Part shown: positions 57,378 through 64,000 of the stretch, one piece after another
Layout of the letters: every line of letters starts with the position of its first letter
Numbering within the stretch: the first letter of the stretch is position 1
Source of the DNA: Portulaca oleracea
Lineage: Eukaryota > Streptophyta > Magnoliopsida > Caryophyllales > Portulacaceae
Length of the DNA stretch: 64,000 nucleotides
Direction of reading: 5' to 3'
Assembly (NCBI GenBank): GCA_029582165.1
Contig: CM055880.1
Span: 9,322,721 to 9,386,720 of the forward strand
Made by a program: the position numbers and the translations under genes
Notes under the pieces: model-generated
Database searches by the model: none
What the model was told of the DNA's origin: nothing
What the model saw: only the letters and a program-made list of their open reading frames with translations

Positions 57378-57500
57378 GCCGGTGACGAAGGAGATCCGAA
57401 CTCCAAGAATCTGGAAGATATGAAGAAGCGGCTCCAGGAGCTCGAGGATGAAGCTGGAGCTCTATGTGAAATGCAGGCTAAAGTTGAGCAAGAAATGGGG
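57378..57500 (+). pseudogene. Captured fragment of a nuclear poly(A)-binding protein gene (PABPN1-like)
   Basis: Plus-strand frame [19 protein letters not shown] followed by [19 protein letters not shown] and EMG. This is the acidic-to-coiled-coil region ahead of the RRM in plant PABN/PABPN1 proteins, which control poly(A)-tail length in the nucleus. Similarity ends after EMG and the RRM is absent. It is in reverse orientation to the host LTR element. About 41 codons. Confidence 0.78.
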
Positions 57501-57677
57501 ATTTTCTCAAGAATCAACAAGTGCTAATGCATCTTAATCCTGAAAAGGAGGAGGTGGGGTGGCAGAGTTGATGATGGAAGATGATAATGGAGAACAAGAT
57601 GGAAGATGATTTCTGGAGACTCTCCTCTCGTTTTGAGAGAGAGAGAGAGAGAGATAATCAGATCAGTAGCTACCCGG

Positions 57678-57689
57678 GCTCTGATACCA
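57678..57689 (-). other. Primer-binding site for tRNA-Met
   Basis: TGGTATCAGAGC on the minus strand, the standard plant initiator tRNA-Met complement, directly adjacent to the 5' LTR. Confidence 0.9.
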
Positions 57690-57910
57690 TGTTAAATTTC
57701 ACCCAATTTGGTGAAACTAAAAGAGAGAAGAGGGAGAGAGATTTGAGAAATGATATTATTGATGAATCTCAACTCATGAGATAAAAGAGCGAGAGGAAGA
57801 CTATATATAGCTAACTTCCCATCATAACAATCCAAGAAACAAAGATAAAGAAACAAGATACAACATTGTCAACAAAATAGAAACAATACAAATATTCACT
57901 ATTCCTAACA
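57690..57910 (-). repeat. 5' LTR of the chimeric element
   Basis: 221 bp, closely matching 55883-56110. It contains the TATATAG promoter-like box (57802-57808 on the plus strand). The primer-binding site abuts its inner end. Confidence 0.85.
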
Positions 57911-60900
57911 CTTTCCAAAGCAGGGGTCCGCGATTGGGTGTAGACTGTTGTTAGACAACTTTCTGTATCTGTGAATAGTGAAGTGATGTACTCAGCAAAG
58001 CAATCCATCCAATATACAACGATTTCCAAGGCTGATAAAATGCAATTTATGTACCTGAAGTATTCAGAACAATAATCTTCCAATTTAGGTTGAGATGCTT
58101 AATGCAATAGGCAACATGTTTGCAAGGCAAACAAGAATCTACCACCTCTTACAATCATGGAACTATTGCTCCAACTTGATAATGAAATTGGTCCGACTTT
58201 CTATGATTTCAAACACGTCTTTGCCAGTTGGCACTAAGTGGTAACAATTCTTCAATTCTAACTCAATGATATAGAGCTTCTTGTACACGTATGGTGTCAC
58301 CTTGTCATCTCATGTAGCTGACCTTTGGAATCTCTTATCAAACTAAGTAGCAATGAGCTTCCTAATTTCTTCAAGCATGGTAAAAATAAGTTTTCTCCTA
58401 TGCTTGTTGATGGCATTGTTGAAGCTCTCTACAAAATTGTTGGTGTTATCAGACATCTTAAGTGATTCATCAAACTTAAATCTTGCCCAATGCTCAATAG
58501 GCTCATTGTCTTTCAACTAGTTGCATGTAGGTGTATCCTTCGCTTTTATTTTACCCATCGCCTTCTTAAATACATATTCATTGTACCCATTGCCAGCTAA
58601 ATAGAAGAAGGCATGGAACCAATGGTCTATTTCATCTAAGACAAAGAACATATTAAACACAACTTCCTATAATTAAGATGTAATTTTTTCTCGCAATGAA
58701 TGAGGTGTGGAGGAGATAATTATTCACAATAATATAAAGAAGTTGTAATTATACTAAACAAATATACAACATTGCACAACACACCCATATCACACAAAAG
58801 AACAAAAGCTTATCCAATGTCTTTTCCATATTGTTACTCGAAAATTAAGCAAGGGCTAATTCATGTTGCGGAAACACAAACACAAACAAAAAGCAAAGCA
58901 ACAAAAATCAAAATCAAGCATAGTTTGAACACACAACCAAGCCAAACAAAAGGGTAGAAGGATCGTTGTTTAAACTTATTGCTTTTGTCAACAAATTCAC
59001 AGCAATCTAGGTGGACAACCCAACAAGCGAAAATACAGTTGATGATTATTTGATAAACCAAAAAAATTAAAGATAGGAAAGGGCAAAAACTTTTTTATTT
59101 AAAAAAAAACACTTTTGACAAATTCACAACAATCTGGGTGGACAGTAAATATACATGACAGTAGCCTAATTAATTGGGAGACTGAACATAAATTTAAATT
59201 ATGTTTTCATCTTTCTTAAGACTGCGACATAGCAGAAAGCCAAGCAATAAAAACATTATCAGGATATAAATTGATAAATTTTTGTGCAGGTGAAGGACAC
59301 AAATTTTCCTTGAAGCTCGAGGCATGATATTTTTCAAAGCTGCAATAATACCCTTCAACATATAGAAAAACTTAAATGTTAATATTACACGAGAATGGAA
59401 TTACACGAAACTATAAATGTTCATCATTTAAAGATTTGAAACTTACCCTATATCTATCAAACATTATCGTATATTTGTTGTTATCCTCTATTGCACCAAG
59501 GGCACAGCAAGACCAGATAAAAAGTGTATCCACTCTTCCTCATCTTCTTTTGGAGCCACTCCATATTCCAAAGGGAATTGGCCATTGTTACCATCTAAAG
59601 CCATGACAACCATAAAAACACCCTTGTAAGGACTTTTTAGGTGGCAGACATCAACGCCAATCAAAGGCCTATAATAGTCTTTGAATGTTGAAATGGCGAC
59701 TCCCAAGCATATCTTACATCTCTTAAACATGGGGTTCTTTCCATCACCAACTTCATTTCATTTTATGAAACACAATGAATTTGGATTCATCTTCTGGAAG
59801 TCTTCCATGTAATGAGGGAGTAACTTGTACCCTTGATCATGCCTCCCATCTACAACTTCCCTCATAATTCTCCTAACTATCCAACACGTAGTATGGAACA
59901 TCAGTAGCATATCTCCTCATCATAATGTTTTTCATTGTCTTCACGTTCATGTGTGGGTTATCATTAAAGTCATTCAACAGTTTCAATGCCACCCATCTTG
60001 AAGTGGCACTTTTGTTGCGCTGAAATTAAGGCAGTTGCATCCATCAATCAATGATCTAATATAATCTTCCATGTGTTGCCATCAACTGTAATCTTTGATG
60101 CATGAATCCTCCATGGACAATTCTCATTCATGCACTTCATTGTGTATCTTGTGCTTGAGTTCTTTATCTTTTGCAACTAAATACCATTCTCAACACAATA
60201 ATCTCTCATCACACTCTAGAATCATACTCTATATGTGAACATATCACTAACTTGCATACTGATATTCTCTTCCCTACCTTTTGACCACAAGTTCCCTTTC
60301 TTGTAAACCTTATCCATTTTCGCAACAACAAGATTATTATCCACATGATCATCATGTCCTAAGGTCATACGCAATGCAATCTCATCTTCTTAGCCAATGT
60401 CATCTAATGATTCTGCCTCATCATCCCCGTCTGACTCATCAAGTAACTCATCATCACTACTTGGTTCATCCCTAGAGGCTATGAACTTACCATGACTATC
60501 ATCATCATCAGTGCCTCTGCTAGGTGTTTCTCCACCATCTACCTCTACATCACTATCAAACATATCACACTCATCTAGTTCTGGTTGGCATAAATGGATT
60601 ACATCAAATTCATCTAACTCATGTAACTCAGTGCTCACTATACCCACCCCATCATACACCTCAGACACTTGATGGGTAGTGTTGGAGACTTGTGTTTGGG
60701 TAAGGGTGGGTTGTGAGGATAGGCTTGCATACATACTTTTGGGTTGAATTATGGATTGCGAGCTTGTGTTTGGTTGTGTTGTCTTTACATGGGTAGGCCC
60801 TGACTTTGACTTGCGAAGTGGTAGCTTTTTAGGCCTCCCCAAAGGTGACTTGGGTTGTCTTGTGTTCACATGAGCAGCTTCAATAATAGGGAGTCACAAT

Positions 60901-61662
60901 TAAGGTGTCCACCCATTTCCCGATTTGACTTGGTGATTGGTCTTCCACATTTGATAATTTTCACCAACAAGATTTTTCTTCTCCAACGCTTCCAATTGCA
61001 AACATGTAGCCACTCTAAACTCATCCATGTAGATTGGAGTGCAGTTGGTCTTTACTTTTAACCAGTTTCTCAACATTAATGTCTAGTCTTCTGGAAATGT
61101 AAGAGGCCACCCCTGACCTTCTTTTCCAGGTGGCTGCCATCTGAACTCGACATATATTGGGAACTGCAATCCCTTCTTTAGAGCAAATGCATATTGTACA
61201 ACCAAAAACAAATCGATGAGTTTGTAGTTTTCCACATCAACATCATCCAATGTGGTCATCAATCCTTTGAGAACAAGTAGAGATCGAACAACCTACATAG
61301 ATCAAACAACCAACATATACATTATGTGGGGAGAGATCACTAAAAAAATTATAAATTATGATGGCATATGAAATCATAGAAGCAGAGTGTATACATTATG
61401 ATTGTCATAGATTGTGAAACCCAAGAATATACAACAAAAATTTAACCTTCTAAACAGGGAGATAATGTATGAAATTAATGTAATACAGTTTGTGAAAAAA
61501 AAAATCTTTACAACACATAACAAACCAAATTCAACAATGGCCATAGAGTATGCTAAATTTGACCGACATTCTCCAACAATGGCATTAAATCACCATGACA
61601 GAAACTCTTCACCTTCCGTGCTCTCCTGTAAATTTCTTTCTAGTATGCTAAATTTGACCGAC

Positions 61663-62832
61663 TGTAGACGCTGAATTTTGTATTAGTATTTTAGTACTAG
61701 TTTTAGAAAATAAGCTAACCGATTAATTTGGTAGCATGCAAGCCCCTCACCCACCTAAACCCGAAAGCGAACAAAATAGCCCATTACGGTCCAAACCGGC
61801 TGAGTTCAGCAAGGCCAAAAGCCTGCTTGAGCGGGGCAAGAACCCGTCTGGGTTCCTTGGGCCTGAGCCTGGCTCAGCTCAGCAAGAACCCGTCTGGGTT
61901 GCTGGGCCAAAGCCTGGCTCAGCTCGGCAGGAACCCGTCTGGGTTCCTTGGCTGAGTATTGGCGCGGCGGCTAAAACCTAAAACCTAGAACGCGCCCCCT
62001 ACTCCCCCATTCCACTATAAATTAAACCCTTCTTTCCCTTCCAAAGACACCAGAACACACGAGAATATACTAGGAGTATTGACACTAGTGTATTCTCTCT
62101 CTTCTCTCCCCCTTTGCATGCTACTTCACCAAAGGTTAGCATAGTTGTTGTAAACATGTAGTTATTTATCGTTTTCGCTCTTCTTTTATTTTCAATAGTT
62201 GCATGACATTAATGATAAACTCGTGAAATTCATTCAATTCCTCCCTCTTTTTTCAATCTTTCGCTTTAATTTAATTCTAGTAGAGTCTATTCGCTTGAGT
62301 AGGCGGGTTTGATGATTTTGATTGTCAGATTCGTAACCTTACCCCCGAATCCATCTTTGGGTTCGTAGGCCGGAGTCTATTTTTTAACGGTTTGTTGTTT
62401 TTCTCCTAAAATTCAACTGGCGACTCTTTTCTTTTTGTACTTTGGTTTTCTTTTTTCCTTTTTTTACGTTTTTTACGACCCAATTCGTGATTAACACCCA
62501 AGGAACCCGGCTAGGTTCTTTAAGAACCCAGACGGGTTCCTGTTTCTTTTCTTTGCTTCTTTTTACCCTTTTTTGTTTCCCTTTTTGCGGCGAACCCGTC
62601 TTGGTTCTTCGGAACTCAGACGGGTTCTCTGGTTTTTTTTCTTCCTTTTTTCGTTTCTTTCAATCTTCTTTCTTTAAAAGGTAAACCTCGGGTGCATAAT
62701 CGTTCTTAATCTGCTAACGAAAACATTCTTAAAAGTTCAACCTTATTTAAGGTTAAGCAATCCTAGTCGGCTCCCAATCGCTCCTTAAGTAGCGCCACGA
62801 AAAGGTCATCGATCAATTTTTCGGGGTCTACA
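61663..62832 (+). repeat. 5' LTR of the gypsy element
   Basis: 1170 bp. A TATAAATTAA box at 62016-62025 is the likely promoter. The U3 part holds three 46-bp tandem repeats. The downstream part is T-rich (CTTTTTT runs, 62220-62680). Confidence 0.72.
61808..61960 (+). repeat. Three tandem ~46-bp repeats with AACCCGTCTGGGTT cores
   Basis: The 14-bp core AACCCGTCTGGGTT lies at 61841-61854, 61887-61900 and 61932-61945, joined by CCTGGCTCAGCTC.GCA.G spacers. GC-rich against AT-rich flanks. Confidence 0.85.
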
Positions 62833-63559
62833 GATTGGCGACTCCACTGGGGACTTAAACTTAAAAAGAGGGTAAAACTTGAAAGAATTAAATTTTAGTG
62901 TTTTTTGTAAAAAGGGAGGAATTAATTTATTTCGCATTTTTATCATCTTTAGGCATATTGCATACCAGGCTACTCTTGGGCCTTATGGCTGGGGAGCACA
63001 AAAGCGTTGGTTTAGGTTTTAAAACTAGGAATCAACCCCGAGAGCGGGAGGTCACTACTTGTGGGATGCACTTACATCGCCAAGCATTTGATCTCTCCTC
63101 TCCCCGTGTTACACTCTAAAGGTTTCCTTGAAACCCAAAGAGCAACACCCCACACATTCTTCCTTGAATCCCATACAAGGAAAATGCACCGGGGCGAGAA
63201 CATGTGGTACCCCATTCATCTCCCTAAACCTAGAAAAACCCTGAATCTAAAGCCATGGTTAGGCTCATCCCACATCTGTATGTCATGTGATTTAATCCTG
63301 TAAAAGTTGAGTCCAAGTGTCTAGCCCAAACATGAGTCGGGAGTCGTTCTAGTCCGCGTAGGAACATGCAAGGTGCACTTTGACTTATCAGAAACCCAGA
63401 CGGGTTTTACGCTCAAGCCGACCCATTCGTGTCAATTGTCCGTCAGTGTGGGTCCAGCGCGTCAGAAACCCAGACGGGTTCTTGGCCATCAGGACTGGCC
63501 CATCTGCTGGTAATTGACGGAACAGGGCCCAGTTAGAGGGAGAGGAACCCAGACGGGTT
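62504..63559 (+). repeat. Seven dispersed copies or variants of the AACCC-N4-GGGTT near-palindrome
   Basis: Copies at 62504-62517 (variant), 62525-62538, 62593-62606 (variant), 62613-62626 (variant), 63393-63406, 63467-63480 and 63546-63559. Four of the seven are exactly AACCCAGACGGGTT, the reverse complement of the form used in the tandem repeats upstream. Confidence 0.85.
62836..62854 (+). other. Primer-binding site, tRNA-Arg type
   Basis: TGGCGACTCCACTGGGGAC three bases after the LTR end. The form matches Tat/Ogre primer sites. Confidence 0.75.
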
Positions 63560-64000
63560 TCCTAATCTAGTCTGGCCTTCTCTCTTCTCTTGAACTTTGC
63601 CCTACTGCGACCCAATGCCTTGCTATTGATCCTATTCGGCCCTTTATGACGCCCCTTGAGTTAGTGTCAGTCCTGTCAGTCACCATGCTAGGTCCATATA
63701 GAGTTAGGACATGCACTCCCATAAAAGTGGATGAGTCATCCTTGTGTCAGCATATAGGCGTCATGTCCATGTCCTAGGTTCATATAGGTCCACTAAGTCA
63801 AGCATGCATCGGGTGGGTGGCGTGAAAGTTCTTTCGAGCACTAATCAGTTTCCATGCAGGCAAAATAACAGACCATCTCCGAGCCCGCATCCGTGACCCG
63901 CAAACCGGCAGGCTTATTCGCAATCCCAATTACAGACTGTCGGCTCAATCCAGTGAATCCACCATGTCAGGGTCTCCTAATCACAACCTTTTTGGGGAGA

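Larger units (their letters stand above)
55883..57910 (-). mobile_element. Chimeric non-autonomous LTR retrotransposon carrying host gene fragments
   Basis: Direct repeats at 55883-56110 and 57690-57910 (TGTTA...TAACA ends, about ten substitutions and one 7-bp gap by eye) are the LTRs. On the minus strand TGGTATCAGAGC (57689-57678) directly follows the 5' LTR: the initiator tRNA-Met primer site. A run of 14 G (56124-56111) precedes the 3' LTR as polypurine tract. Flanks CTTTA and CTTTC are a near-perfect 5-bp duplication. It is inserted in the MULE. The ~1.6-kb interior has no gag or pol but carries recognisable pieces of four host genes (annotated separately), one in reverse. It must rely on another element's proteins. 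High confidence for the structure; donor identities rest on motif reading. Confidence 0.88.
55600..61290 (-). mobile_element. Decayed MULE (Mutator-like) transposon, split by an LTR element
   Basis: Minus strand, N to C: acidic/Ser-rich linker (60390-60869); MuDR-type N-terminal region (CVENGI, KNSSTRYTMKC, then CPWRIHASKITVDG, near 60060-60230); transposase core with YYRPLIGVDVCHLKSPYKG and MALDGNNGQFPLEYGV.PKEDEEEW (59488-59730); the NTNNFVESFNNAINKHRRK region (58340-58490); EDYCSEYFRY, where SWIM-type zinc fingers follow in relatives (57911-58083); and, beyond the inserted LTR element, a C-terminal knuckle CNQIGHNKTTCGRPR (55600-55790). Many stops and shifts make it inactive. Terminal inverted repeats were not found. 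Family members cut and paste themselves through a DDE transposase and sometimes carry host exons. Confidence 0.82.
61663..64000 (+). mobile_element. Ty3/gypsy (Tat/Ogre-like) retrotransposon, 5' LTR and leader, cut by window end
   Basis: The 5' LTR spans 61663-62832 with TGTAGAC...GTCTACA ends. It is followed by TGGCGACTCCACTGGGGAC (62836-62854), the tRNA-Arg-type primer site typical of Tat/Ogre elements. The sequence after it (62855-64000) is an untranslated leader with no long frame; gag would lie beyond the window. A preceding CCGAC (61658-61662) is the expected position of a target duplication, not testable here. Confidence 0.75.

Noticed and set aside
57690..57910. Endogenous pararetrovirus sequence
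   Set aside because: Paired LTRs, a tRNA-Met primer site and a polypurine tract fit an LTR retrotransposon; no viral coat or movement protein motif is seen.

Overview
The window is nuclear DNA from a flowering plant, most likely a eudicot. Genes have short exons and GT-AG introns, intergenic DNA is AT-rich, and Stowaway-type MITEs, plant LINEs, Cassandra LTRs and Ty3/gypsy and MULE elements are abundant. I cannot name the family or species.

Four host genes are supported. (1) 1-2437 (+): the 3' part of the telomerase reverse transcriptase gene TERT, with RT motifs T, 1, 2, A, B', C and E intact. (2) 19911-24312 (+): a nine-exon gene for a 560-residue, five-span membrane protein with tweety-like topology. 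(3) 29551-30759 (+): an intronless, GC-rich gene for a secreted leucine-rich-repeat protein. (4) 38163-52087 (-): an 11-exon quiescin-sulfhydryl oxidase (QSOX) gene of 516 residues, spread over 14 kb by introns full of transposons. These genes do not form a pathway; they are ordinary neighbours.

The DNA between and inside them is mostly mobile elements. 3-7.5 kb is a MITE cluster. 7.7-9 kb looks like a solo LTR. 9.1-13.2 kb holds two 5'-truncated LINEs with target-site duplications (TSDs) and two Cassandra LTRs carrying a 5S rRNA-like domain. 13.2-19 kb holds several MITE families, including a 560-bp foldback with a 10-bp TSD and one MITE nested in another. 23.4 kb and 35.4 kb carry SINEs.

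53-61 kb is the most unusual part. A decayed MULE transposase gene (minus strand) is interrupted by a 2.03-kb LTR retrotransposon with paired 221-228 bp LTRs, a tRNA-Met primer site and a polypurine tract. In place of gag-pol it carries fragments recognisable as four host genes: nuclear poly(A)-binding protein, PCNA, a RING-H2 ubiquitin ligase and a polyamine/amino-acid transporter. A fifth gene fragment, a CCCH zinc-finger protein, lies nearby at 53 kb.

From 61663 to the window end is the 5' LTR and leader of a Tat/Ogre-like gypsy element. It contains ten copies of a 14-bp near-palindrome. All exon coordinates were read by eye from splice signals and reading frame, and family names rest on recognised motifs; no database search was run.
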